DNA of 25,291 nt. It comes from SB15 sp964557285 (GTDB lineage: Bacteria > Chloroflexota > Anaerolineae > Aggregatilineales > J027). A model generated the notes under the pieces. The model worked only from the letters and a program-made list of their open reading frames with translations. It was not told where the DNA came from and did not search any database. A program made the position numbers and the translations under genes. Positions 1-7,990 of the stretch are shown here, in pieces. The stretch is from assembly GCA_964557285.1 (NCBI GenBank), contig CAZKZS010000028.1:1-25291 (forward strand), given 5' to 3'. The first letter of the stretch is position 1, and each line of letters begins with the position of its first letter.

Positions 1-48
1 TATCAGGGCGAATAGCAGACAAACCAGAGGAAGAAGTCGTTTCAGCAT
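1..48 (-). CDS. N-terminus of a secreted or membrane protein, cut by the window edge
   Basis: Sixteen codons can be read from an ATG at 48-46 to the window edge, giving MLKRLLPLVCLLFALI. The two basic residues followed by a hydrophobic run look like a signal peptide or a first membrane segment. The start lies 6 nt after the TAA of the RND permease gene, and a GGAGA at the very end of that gene can serve as ribosome binding site, so the two are probably one operon. In RND operons the partner is often a membrane-fusion (HlyD-type) or another exported protein, but too little is visible to name it. The start and reading frame are reasonably sure; the function is unknown. Confidence 0.6.
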   Translation of the reverse strand, partial: MLKRLLPLVCLLFALI

Positions 49-54
49 CGTTAG

Positions 55-3000
55 TTAATCTCCGACAGTTTCAGTCGACGGTTTTTTGCTCAGGCCAACC
101 AGCCCTAAAGCAAATTTTACACCAGTATCAAACAGGCTGTGGACAACCGGCACCACCAGCAGGGTCAGCACCGTACTGCTGAACAGCCCGCCTAACACGG
201 CTGTTCCCAGTTCTGCCGCGATAATCGCGCCGCTTTCGCTGCTGGCCGCCAGAGGAATCAGGGCCAGCATGGTCGCCGCCGCCGTCATTAGAATCGGGCG
301 CAAACGGGTGCGTCCGGCTTCCACCAGCGCGTTGTAGGTGGACATGCCCTTTTCCCGTTTATTTTGCTGTACCCGGTCCAGCAGCACGATAGCATTCGTC
401 ACGACAATCCCAATCAGCATCAGCAGCCCAATCATGGCGGGCAGCCCAAGCACCCGGTCGGTCAGCGCCAGCGCCACCGCCGCCCCCACAATTGCCATCG
501 GCAGGCTAATGAGAATTTCAATCGGCACAACCACATTCCAGAAGGTCAGAATCAGCAGCAGATACACAATCAGGGTGGCAATGCCCATCGAACGGAAAAT
601 ATCAGCAATCCCCTGCTGCTGCTGCTCACTTTCAAACCCCTGGCTAACCTCAACTGGAACGGTCAGTTCGGGATGACTCTGGCGGTAGTCGTCAATGGCT
701 TTCTGCGTGTCCTCAATCGCTATCTGAGTCGTGCCAATCGTATCATCGGTTTCCAGTTCGCCCACGTAACGCAGCGCGGGTACGCCGTCAATCCGAATAT
801 ACGTCTGCCCCCCAACGCCGAATCCACTTTCCAACTCGACGTTAACCAGCCCTTTGACCTCACCCAGCGTCCGCAAAATCGTATCGTTGTACTGCTGCAA
901 TTCGTTCAGTGTGGGCGGGTTATTTTCATCCTTGCCGCGCAGCACAATCGAGAAGCCGCCAAAACCGCCCCCTACCAGACTCGTGCCGGAAACATTTACG
1001 TGAGATTCCCCGACGGATTCATCCACATCAATCTGACCGTCGTTGTTTACATCGTTAAAAATGCGTTCCGCTTCTTCGCGGACTTTAGGCAGCAGCGCAT
1101 CTTTGGCTTCCGTGCTTTCCATGGCAACGGTGATTTGCGCCACCGTTTCATCAATGCTGCCCACCTGAACCAGCCCACTTTCTCCTGCGGTGCCAACCGT
1201 CACCTGAATATTTTTGATGGCCGAATTGCTGGCTTTTTGTTCCAGTAGCCACTCCTCCAGACGGTTCACTTTGGCGTTGGTGTTGGCAATCGTGATCACT
1301 TCCCCTTCAAATTCGGAGGGCAGACTCACGGAAACCGTCAGCGTGGGGTCGCCAAAATCGGGTAAAAACTGTACCGGACGGGTCGCCATTAAGTACAGCC
1401 CGACCACCAGCATCACAACGGCAATCGTAATCGCAATCAGCCGATTCCAGCCCGCCAGCGCCCATTTCACCACCGACACATACACATGGGTGATCGTTTC
1501 AACCGCGCTGATAAACACGTTAGTCATCTGCGCCCAGAATTTCTGGATGCCGCCAAGTTTACTCGTATCAATATGCCCCTCAGTGGGGATACTTTCGCGG
1601 GTAATAAACACATCAGCCAGCGCAGGGACAAGTGTCACCGCCACAATATAAGAAGCGGCCAGCGCATACGTTACTGCTAACCCGAATGGCAGGAAAAACG
1701 CACCCACCACCCCGCCAAACAACCCGAGTGGCATGAACACGACCATTGTCGTAGCGGTAGCCGCCAGAATTGCAATGGAAACTTCACTTGTGCCGTGAAT
1801 AATCGCTTCGCGCCGATTTTCCCCGTGTTGAATGTTCCGGTAGATATTTTCCAGCACCACAATCGAGTCATCTACCACACGCCCAATCGCTACCGTCATG
1901 CCGGAAAGGGTCATGATGTTGAGGGTGTACGTTTTGGGGAACAGCCGCAGCATCACTTCCAGAATACTGCCCAGCGTCGTATCGCGTCCTAAATCATCCA
2001 CCAGGGGCGCGAGGAGTTCATGGATATTGCCCGGCACGTACCGAATGAACACAAACGCCAGCATAATCGACGCCGGAATACTGACCGACGTTACGGCGGT
2101 GCTGCGAATACTCAGATTCATAAACAGCAGAATCATGATAATCGCCATAAACGCGCCAAGTGTCCCTTCGCGTTGGACTCCTTCCAGCGATTCGGTGATG
2201 AAAGTCGCCTGCTCAAACACCTCATTAATTTCAATGTCGTCGCGTTCGTCGTATTCCTCAAGCACCGCTTTGGTTTCTTCCCACGCATTCACCGTATTCG
2301 ACCCGTCCACCTTGTAAATGCTCACCACCAGACTGGGGTTGCCGTTAGTGCGGGTGACAGTACCCTGTGGAGAATATTTTTCCCCGCCAGAAAGAATACG
2401 GTTTTGAATTTCCGTCGGAAGGGCTGGCACAACCTCCGCGTTAATGAGTGCGAGTGCACTCGCGCTCAGGTTATCCCAGAATCCGGCTTCTTTTTCCCCA
2501 AAATACAGCCAGTTTTCCAGTGTCAAATCCTCGACGATTCCGCGCCCGCGTGGATTTGCGGCAAAATCGTTGATTAATTCAGCAGCAGTGGCGTAAGTCG
2601 TGCGGTACAGCACATCATCCGACGTATCCAGTTCCCTCGCGCCCACGAATCCGGCTGCCGATTCCCAGGAGGAAGGCAGGGGCGGGGCATTCGGGTCGGC
2701 AGGAATTTCTTCCACCTCTCCCTGAATACTTTCGGCGGCAGTTTGTCCCCCTTCCAGAATCGCGTTCAGTGCCGCCGCCAGATTTTCATCGGCAGTTTCC
2801 GCGATAAATTCCTGTGCCGCCGCCGTTTCCAGCGTTTCGCGCGATAAATACGTTACGGCTTCCGGTCTAATTTCAGCCAGAAAATTCGGGTTTGCCTCCA
2901 CCAGCGCGGTGAGCGCTTCCGGTGTCAAACTGTTCATCAGTTCAATCGCGTAGTTGCGCGGGGCAATCTCCAGAATTTGATTAATCGTGTCTGCCGCGCC

Positions 3001-4809
3001 TCTGGTATTTAAATCATAAACCGTATAAAGCGGTATCTCGCTCATCGTGGAAAGTTGTGTCCATGCCTCCCCTAAACGCGGGCTGGTCACATATTCCGGC
3101 AGTGCTTCATAAAGTTCGAGATTATTTTCCCGAAGAATCGCCACAAAATCCGCGCCTAGAGTCCGGTAAAAGGTTGGTTCTTGTTCCGCCAGATACGCAA
3201 AAACATCGGGCGAAATCTCATTAAACAGCGAAGCCGCCGCCGGATCAGCCGATACAATGGTGTTAAACATCTGCGCGGCAGACGTAATTTCCAGCCCCTG
3301 AATTTCCTGCCCCACCAGTTTTAAAATATCATCGGCCGTATCCAGTTCTTCAACTTCAAGCTGGCCTGCTGCAAATGCCCACATCGCGGGCAGCGCAGGC
3401 CCTTCTGGGAAGTCTGCGGTAACACTGGTTTCCTCAGTGGATTCACCCGCTTCACTGGAGTCGGTATGTTCTTCCTGGGTGGAGGAAACGCCGTTGTTAC
3501 CCGTAAGCGGCGGCAGCCCTTCTTTTTCCCGTGCCTGATTTTGCAGCGACGCCGGAATAAATTCTCCGCCGTCCTGAGTCACATCAGCGACCAGGGCAAG
3601 GGCTTTTAAGTGCGGCGAAAGCTCGTTTTCAATAAAATGCCGCAGTTCATCCACTGACAGGGTTTCTGAACTCACGCTGACCGTTCCCAGAGGAATATCG
3701 CTAAAACTGAAGGTAATAATACGGGGGGCTTCTGCCTGCCATGAATCCGGCAGTTCCACATTCCCCACCTCAAGCGGCTGTCCTGTCAGCGCTTCTGCTA
3801 CCTGTGCCTGCGCGAGTGCGTTCTGGTCAATGAGGCTCAACTGCTCAAATGTGTTCTCTGGCAGCGTCGCCCGCACCTCTGGCGACATGGCTAAAATGGT
3901 TTCCGCGTCCAGTTCCGCGATAAAAGAACAGGGGTCATCATCGCTTTCCTGAGCATTTTCCGCGCGGAAAGCCCGGCAGCGTTCCTCAATCGCCAGGAAA
4001 ATTTCAATATCCTGTACCGTTAAGTCGGCGGCGGTGCCAAGCGGCCCCGTAAGCTGATTATCCTCGATAAAATCATTAAAAATCTGCGCCAGATTTCGCG
4101 TTCCTGTGAGTTCTACCACATCCTCAACAGTGGCAAAACGGGGGTCGCCCTGCCAGCTTTCCGGCAGCGCCGGAATCGTATCCGACTCAGGAATATCGGT
4201 AGGAACGGCTTTTTCCTGCAACTGCTGGCGCTGGTCGGCATCCAGTTCCGCAAAGGCATCTTCCGGCAGCGCTCCGATGGCCTCCGGCGAAAGGGCATCC
4301 CAGGCTTCCTCATTCAACTGAGGCAGAAACCCGATGTCCTCCGCCCGCGCCCACTCATAAAGCCAGACCAGCGCTTCCGGTGAAAGTTCACCGATGAGGT
4401 CAGCCGCGTCTTGGCCCTCTGGCGGCACGACCCGACGCAGGGGCAGCGGAATCGCGTCCAGCTTTTTCCGCAAATCCTCTACGATTTGTGCCTGGTCCAG
4501 TCCAAACTCGTTGCGAATGGTCGAAAATCCGAACCCACTGCTGGACATGGTTTCCACATTAACCACGCCATCCACGTCCTCCGCGCCTTCTTCAATGGGC
4601 AGCGTGTACATGGCAAGAATCTGGTCACTGCTTGCGCCGTCATTTTGCGTGAGAATAAAAGTTTGTGGGAACTCAATATCCGGCACAAGTTCCTGATTCA
4701 ACTGTGTATAGGAATAGAGTCCGACCCCAATCAAAAGTAATGCGGCCCCAATGGTGATCCATTTGTACCGCAGCGAAAGAATCGTAATTCGGGTAATGAA
4801 TGATTTCAC
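55..4809 (-). CDS. RND-family efflux permease with a very large repeat-containing extracellular insertion
   Basis: Proton-driven RND export permease of the AcrB/SwrC (HAE-1) type in the cytoplasmic membrane; substrate unknown. It has 1584 residues against about 1050 for the family. TM1 is at about 16-34, TM2-6 at about 884-1060, TM7 at 1126-1142 and TM8-12 at 1406-1557. The TM4 acidic pair of the proton relay is present (D980, D981 in GRVVDDSIVVLEN), and TM10 has GIVVTNAIVLLDR, without the AcrB lysine, as in Gram-positive relatives. Residues about 135-810 form an insertion in the first extracellular domain with four LPxxW motifs (215, 353, 473, 711), several LSPEA-type helices and an acidic linker (437-470). 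Residues 1253-1264 match an EF-hand calcium loop. A 40-residue extra loop lies between TM3 and TM4. The start is GTG at 4809 with AGGGGG 5 nt upstream. The RND assignment is firm; the role of the insertion is unknown. Confidence 0.93.
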   Translation of the reverse strand: MKSFITRITILSLRYKWITIGAALLLIGVGLYSYTQLNQELVPDIEFPQTFILTQNDGASSDQILAMYTLPIEEGAEDVDGVVNVETMSSSGFGFSTIRNEFGLDQAQIVEDLRKKLDAIPLPLRRVVPPEGQDAADLIGELSPEALVWLYEWARAEDIGFLPQLNEEAWDALSPEAIGALPEDAFAELDADQRQQLQEKAVPTDIPESDTIPALPESWQGDPRFATVEDVVELTGTRNLAQIFNDFIEDNQLTGPLGTAADLTVQDIEIFLAIEERCRAFRAENAQESDDDPCSFIAELDAETILAMSPEVRATLPENTFEQLSLIDQNALAQAQVAEALTGQPLEVGNVELPDSWQAEAPRIITFSFSDIPLGTVSVSSETLSVDELRHFIENELSPHLKALALVADVTQDGGEFIPASLQNQAREKEGLPPLTGNNGVSSTQEEHTDSSEAGESTEETSVTADFPEGPALPAMWAFAAGQLEVEELDTADDILKLVGQEIQGLEITSAAQMFNTIVSADPAAASLFNEISPDVFAYLAEQEPTFYRTLGADFVAILRENNLELYEALPEYVTSPRLGEAWTQLSTMSEIPLYTVYDLNTRGAADTINQILEIAPRNYAIELMNSLTPEALTALVEANPNFLAEIRPEAVTYLSRETLETAAAQEFIAETADENLAAALNAILEGGQTAAESIQGEVEEIPADPNAPPLPSSWESAAGFVGARELDTSDDVLYRTTYATAAELINDFAANPRGRGIVEDLTLENWLYFGEKEAGFWDNLSASALALINAEVVPALPTEIQNRILSGGEKYSPQGTVTRTNGNPSLVVSIYKVDGSNTVNAWEETKAVLEEYDERDDIEINEVFEQATFITESLEGVQREGTLGAFMAIIMILLFMNLSIRSTAVTSVSIPASIMLAFVFIRYVPGNIHELLAPLVDDLGRDTTLGSILEVMLRLFPKTYTLNIMTLSGMTVAIGRVVDDSIVVLENIYRNIQHGENRREAIIHGTSEVSIAILAATATTMVVFMPLGLFGGVVGAFFLPFGLAVTYALAASYIVAVTLVPALADVFITRESIPTEGHIDTSKLGGIQKFWAQMTNVFISAVETITHVYVSVVKWALAGWNRLIAITIAVVMLVVGLYLMATRPVQFLPDFGDPTLTVSVSLPSEFEGEVITIANTNAKVNRLEEWLLEQKASNSAIKNIQVTVGTAGESGLVQVGSIDETVAQITVAMESTEAKDALLPKVREEAERIFNDVNNDGQIDVDESVGESHVNVSGTSLVGGGFGGFSIVLRGKDENNPPTLNELQQYNDTILRTLGEVKGLVNVELESGFGVGGQTYIRIDGVPALRYVGELETDDTIGTTQIAIEDTQKAIDDYRQSHPELTVPVEVSQGFESEQQQQGIADIFRSMGIATLIVYLLLILTFWNVVVPIEILISLPMAIVGAAVALALTDRVLGLPAMIGLLMLIGIVVTNAIVLLDRVQQNKREKGMSTYNALVEAGRTRLRPILMTAAATMLALIPLAASSESGAIIAAELGTAVLGGLFSSTVLTLLVVPVVHSLFDTGVKFALGLVGLSKKPSTETVGD

Positions 4810-4827
4810 ATTTACCCCCTAACTAAG

Positions 4828-4851
4828 TTACCGAATGGTCAGTTAATTTTA
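4828..4851. promoter_or_regulatory. Candidate TetR-type operator and -10 element upstream of the RND gene
   Basis: The site 4830-4843 reads ACCGAATGGTCAGT, an imperfect dyad ACNGA-N4-TCNGT. This kind of sequence is typical of operators of TetR-family repressors that control efflux pumps. It starts about 20 nt upstream of the RND start codon. A minus-strand TAAAAT at 4851-4846 could be the -10 element, so a bound repressor would sit just downstream of it. No TetR gene is visible in the window, and no convincing -35 box was found. Confidence 0.35.
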
Positions 4852-4942
4852 CCTGAGGCAAATCTCCCTGTGCAGACCTTTATTTGCGTTGTCGTTAAAA
4901 TCGCAATCGGTTAGGATTGGAGAATTGTAAAGAGGTGAAGGT

Positions 4943-5809
4943 ATGACGCGAATTTTACTGCTGGTACTGCTGATAGTTACGTCTGTTGCCCACGCTCAGG
5001 AAGAAGAATTTGAGCCTTTCCTGCAAACGGACTTGACCATTTTAACCGGAGATGTGCAGCGTCCGAACGGCCTGTTCTGGCATGACGGCTTCATTTATAC
5101 CTCCTGTGCAGGGGATCAAACCGTGTACCGTCTGGAAGATACCACAGGCAAAACCGATACATATATCACGGGCGTTGGAAATGCCCACAGCCTGTATGTC
5201 GAAGATGGGCCGGTCATCTGGGCAGCCGATTTTCAGTCCAATGCCCTCTGGCGCATCAGCCACGAAAATGGACGCACCGCCGTGCATGAAAACCTATCCG
5301 CCCCCTGGGGTATTGCCCCTTCCCCCACCGACGACACTTTTTATATCACCGAATGGGGCAGCGATAACCTGATTAACATCACCCGCGACGGTCAAATTCG
5401 GGTAGTAGCTTCCGGTTTTGATGACCCTTCCGGCCTTGTGGTGACGGAGGAAGTCATTTATATTGCAAATAATGGGAGCGTCCGCCGTTCGATAGAATGG
5501 CTGACCGAGGAGGACGCCCCGCAGCCCCTGGTGACTGGCCTGCAAAACACAACCAACATCACGCTGGGGCCGGACGGCCTGCTGTATATCGCGTATAGCC
5601 TGGGAACACGCGGCGTTGTTGGGCGCATTGATCCGGCCGTCTGTCGGGAAAAAGGCGGCTGCACCAATGTGGATGTTGAACTTGTCCTGTGGACGGAACT
5701 ACCCGCCCCGCTTGCTGGCCTGACCGTCACACCGGACAGCCGACTTTTTGTACATACGATGTTCGGTACCGAGATTTATTGGTTACAATTGCCTGAAACT
5801 CAGTCGTAG
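4943..5809 (+). CDS. Secreted beta-propeller protein, SMP-30/NHL/Vgb-like
   Basis: A 288-residue exported protein. Residues 1-18 are a clear signal peptide with an AHA|QE cleavage site. The rest is a series of roughly 40-50-residue blades with the pattern hydrophobic strand, G, strand, D-G (for example PNGLFWHDGFIYTSCAGDQ, SHENGR, TRDGQIRVVASGFDDPSGL, GPDGLLYIAYS, TPDSRLFVHTMFG), as in SMP-30/gluconolactonase, NHL and virginiamycin-lyase-like six-bladed propellers. The catalytic metal ligands of a true lactonase could not be assigned, so enzymatic activity is not claimed. The start at 4943 has AGAGGTG 5 nt upstream. The recombinase gene follows after only 8 nt, so the two are probably cotranscribed. 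It is divergent from the RND operon. Confidence 0.75.
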   Translation: MTRILLLVLLIVTSVAHAQEEEFEPFLQTDLTILTGDVQRPNGLFWHDGFIYTSCAGDQTVYRLEDTTGKTDTYITGVGNAHSLYVEDGPVIWAADFQSNALWRISHENGRTAVHENLSAPWGIAPSPTDDTFYITEWGSDNLINITRDGQIRVVASGFDDPSGLVVTEEVIYIANNGSVRRSIEWLTEEDAPQPLVTGLQNTTNITLGPDGLLYIAYSLGTRGVVGRIDPAVCREKGGCTNVDVELVLWTELPAPLAGLTVTPDSRLFVHTMFGTEIYWLQLPETQS

Positions 5810-5817
5810 GGAGTCTG

Positions 5818-6807
5818 ATGGCTATTTCGTTTGGCGAAGCACGTTCCAGGTTTGAGAATCAGGCCAGTGTAAGGTCGGCGCATACACGGGCGGCGTATCT
5901 GCGGGCAGTGGACCTGTTTCTGGAGTATCTAGGGGATAAATCCTTCGCCAACCGCCTCCCCATTCAGGCTTACACGATTCCGACTGTCGGGGAATGTCCC
6001 ATCGAAAAACTGACCGCCGATGACGAGCCGATTTTAAAAAATTTTGTCCAGTGGTTGCAGCAGTCCTATGCAGATTCAACCGTTGAGCTGCGGCTGGCAG
6101 GGGTGCTGCGCTGGTTTGAATTTATCGAGTCGCAGGGCTGGCTGCCCGCCGGATTCTCCCTCAAAAACGCGATAGCGCTGGTCAAAGACCGCCCCACGGT
6201 CAAAAAACAGGCCGCCGAAACCAGAGCCATCGCCGCCGATTTATCCGCCATGCTGACCTACTATGAAACGCTGAAACCGCCCAAACACTACAAACCGGAT
6301 ACCGAACGTTACACACGCTGGGAAATGACCCGTTTACGGAACGCCGCCCTGCTCAAAACCCTGGGGGAAACGGGCGGGCAAATCAGCGCGATTCTCAACA
6401 TCAATGCCGATGCCTTTGCCAGCCGCGAAAAACCCCTTTTTTTGAATGTGGTCGGCAAAAACGGCTATACCTATCGTATTACCCTCAATGACTCGCTGCC
6501 CGCTATCTGGACGTATCTTAAAAAACGGGACATCGCGCCGGAAAAAGCCGCCGAAACACCCGTTTTTATCAGCCATGACGCCGAATATGAAGGCAGCCGC
6601 ATGAGCCGGATTATTGCGTGGCGCATTGTGCAGCGTGCGGCCAAAGCGGTGGGTCTGGCCTCCGTTTCACCGCACGATTTACGTCACTGGCGGGCGCAGC
6701 AGTTAATCGAAGCCGGATTTTCGCTGGAACAAATTCGAGAACAGCTTGGGCATCGTTCCCTGCACACCGTCAAAATCTACTACGGCCACCTGCTCGAAGA
6801 AAATTGA
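5818..6807 (+). CDS. Tyrosine recombinase (phage integrase family) with an atypical catalytic site
   Basis: A 329-residue XerC/D-like DNA strand-exchange protein. Residues about 10-115 form the SAM-like core-binding domain (HTRAAYLRAVDLFLEYL; STVELRLAGVLRWFEFI) and about 135-329 the catalytic domain. Visible active-site residues are K214 (VVGKNG), H286 and R289 (SPHDLRHWRAQQL), H312 (LGHRS) and nucleophile Y321 (KIYYGH). The first catalytic arginine, expected in the TGLRISE motif, is replaced by Q188 (ETGGQISAIL; codon CAA at 6379-6381). That loss normally cripples cleavage, so the protein may be inactive or a specialised variant. It starts 8 nt after the beta-propeller gene, with AGGGAG overlapping that gene's stop. 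MITE-like repeats follow 21 nt downstream. No phage genes or att sites are evident nearby. Confidence 0.85.
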   Translation: MAISFGEARSRFENQASVRSAHTRAAYLRAVDLFLEYLGDKSFANRLPIQAYTIPTVGECPIEKLTADDEPILKNFVQWLQQSYADSTVELRLAGVLRWFEFIESQGWLPAGFSLKNAIALVKDRPTVKKQAAETRAIAADLSAMLTYYETLKPPKHYKPDTERYTRWEMTRLRNAALLKTLGETGGQISAILNINADAFASREKPLFLNVVGKNGYTYRITLNDSLPAIWTYLKKRDIAPEKAAETPVFISHDAEYEGSRMSRIIAWRIVQRAAKAVGLASVSPHDLRHWRAQQLIEAGFSLEQIREQLGHRSLHTVKIYYGHLLEEN

Positions 6808-6828
6808 CTGCCTTTTCAGAGACAGACT

Positions 6829-6961
6829 GTAGGGGCAGGGACAAGCGAACGAAGTGAGCGATACCTGCCCACATAGCCCCTCTCCAAAAATTGGAGAGGG
6901 GTTGGGGGTGAGGTCAACAAGGGCGGGCATCGGTGCTGTCGCACCTTGTTCCCGCCCCTAC
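6829..6961. repeat. MITE-like repeat with 17-bp imperfect terminal inverted repeats (GTAGGGG family)
   Basis: The left end GTAGGGGCAGGGACAAG and the reverse complement of the right end GTAGGGGCGGGAACAAG differ at two positions, giving a 133-bp element with 17-bp terminal inverted repeats. Inside are an arm-loop unit closed by GGGCAGG/CCTGCCC (6829-6870), an 11-bp perfect hairpin with a 3-nt loop at 6877-6901 (CCCCTCTCCAA/TTGGAGAGGGG), a G-rich stretch (6891-6912), and a second arm-loop unit in inverted orientation (6921-6961) with an inner GGTGC/GCACC stem. It carries no coding sequence. It lies between the convergent recombinase and epimerase genes and could act as a bidirectional terminator. 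Confidence 0.75.
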
Positions 6962-6982
6962 TCACGCCATATATGAGTTTTC

Positions 6983-7073
6983 GTAGGGGCAGGGACAAGC
7001 GAACGCAGTGAGCGATACCTGCCCACATAACCCTCAACCGAAAATTGGAGAGGGGTTGGGGGTGAGGAACTAC
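6983..7073. repeat. Second copy of the GTAGGGG repeat
   Basis: Positions 6983-7024 repeat the 42-nt unit at 6829-6870 with one substitution. They are followed by the same ACATA linker and by a diverged version of the CTCTCC/GGAGAGG module, where the stretch ending in GGTTGGGGGTGAGG (7045-7067) is identical to 6890-6912. The element ends in CTAC at 7070-7073, which contains the TAG stop of the epimerase gene on the minus strand. A short AT-rich spacer (6962-6982) separates it from the first copy. Confidence 0.7.
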
Positions 7074-7990
7074 GCCTCAATCCCACTATACAGCAAATTC
7101 CGCAGCGCGTTTTGCGGGTCGGTAAAACGAAATTGATAATGCATCTGCTGAAGCCGCTGCGGAATCACGCGCTGCCCTTCCAGCACCATCATCGCCATTT
7201 CCCCAAACATGAGTTTAGGCGCAAAACCGGGAACACGCATAAACGACGGGCGTCCTAAGGCTTTCCCCAGCGCTTTGGAAAATTCCTTATTGGTCACAGG
7301 ATTGGGGGCGGTCAGGTTAAACGCGCCCTGTGCCGTTTTGTTTTGAATCAAAAACCGGATCGTGTCGATTTCATCCCCGATATGAATCCACGACATATAT
7401 TGTTTGCCGCTCCCCAGGGGGCCGCCCGCGAACAGCTTAAAAACGGGCAGCAAACGCGCCAGCGCCCCGCCTCTGGTCGAAAGCACGACCCCACTGCGAA
7501 TCACGCAGCGCCGCACCCCCAACTGCTCGACGGCAGCGCTTGAATCTTCCCAGATTTTGCACACCTCCGCCAGAAAATCCGTTCCGGCGGGCGACTCCTC
7601 CGTAATGAGCGTATCGTCGTGTATCCCATAATACCCCACCGCCGACGATTGAATCAGCACTTCCGGTTTTTGCTGCATGGCCTGAATAGCCGCTACGACG
7701 GCCTGCCCCGCGTTCCGGCGGCTGTCGATGATGACTTTTTTATAGCTCTCCGTCCATCGTTCATCAATCGGCGCACCCGCCAGATTTACAATCGCTTCTG
7801 CCCCGTCCGCCTGAGCCACCCATTCTCCGGCCGTTTTCCCATCCCATCCGACCAGTTCCACCCCGGGAATAGAGATGGAACGCCGACGGGGGTCACGGCT
7901 CAAAATAATGACCTGATGGTGGTCGGCAGCTAAACTTTTGGCTAAGGCCGTGCCGATTAAGCCCGTCCCGCCCGTAATCACTACTTTCAT
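7070..7990 (-). CDS. TIGR01777 family epimerase (extended SDR, YfcH/SDR39U1-like)
   Basis: A 306-residue cytosolic NAD(P)-binding protein of the extended short-chain dehydrogenase/reductase superfamily. It has the GGTGLIG dinucleotide-binding motif (7-13), NLAGAPI (69-75), SSAVGYYG with the family YYG (115-122), the central IRSGVVLSTRGGALARLLPVFKLF-type segment (164-187) typical of TIGR01777, WIHIGDE (201-207), and a C-terminal DUF1731-like region (about 250-300). Length is normal for the family, whose substrate is not established. The ATG overlaps the stop of the upstream glycosyltransferase gene as ATGA, so translation is probably coupled. The TAG stop lies in the terminal CTAC of a repeat. 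Confidence 0.9.
   Translation of the reverse strand: MKVVITGGTGLIGTALAKSLAADHHQVIILSRDPRRRSISIPGVELVGWDGKTAGEWVAQADGAEAIVNLAGAPIDERWTESYKKVIIDSRRNAGQAVVAAIQAMQQKPEVLIQSSAVGYYGIHDDTLITEESPAGTDFLAEVCKIWEDSSAAVEQLGVRRCVIRSGVVLSTRGGALARLLPVFKLFAGGPLGSGKQYMSWIHIGDEIDTIRFLIQNKTAQGAFNLTAPNPVTNKEFSKALGKALGRPSFMRVPGFAPKLMFGEMAMMVLEGQRVIPQRLQQMHYQFRFTDPQNALRNLLYSGIEA

Noticed and set aside
657..669. GAAC-N5-GTTC inside the RND gene
   Set aside because: The spacing is 5 and not 4, and the site lies in coding sequence far from a promoter.
364..1248. A 294-residue plus-strand open frame (and others like it between 86 and 4740)
   Set aside because: It lies opposite the clearly coding RND permease gene, its translation is rich in H, N, R and Q without any family pattern, and it has no ribosome binding site; it is a shadow of the real gene.
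5818..6807. Prophage or integrative element around the tyrosine recombinase
   Set aside because: The neighbours are housekeeping-like genes, no attachment-site duplication, tRNA gene or phage gene was seen, and the recombinase looks catalytically altered.
6829..7073. CRISPR array
   Set aside because: The repeated units differ in length and orientation, carry internal hairpins, and have no regular spacers; they are dispersed repeats.
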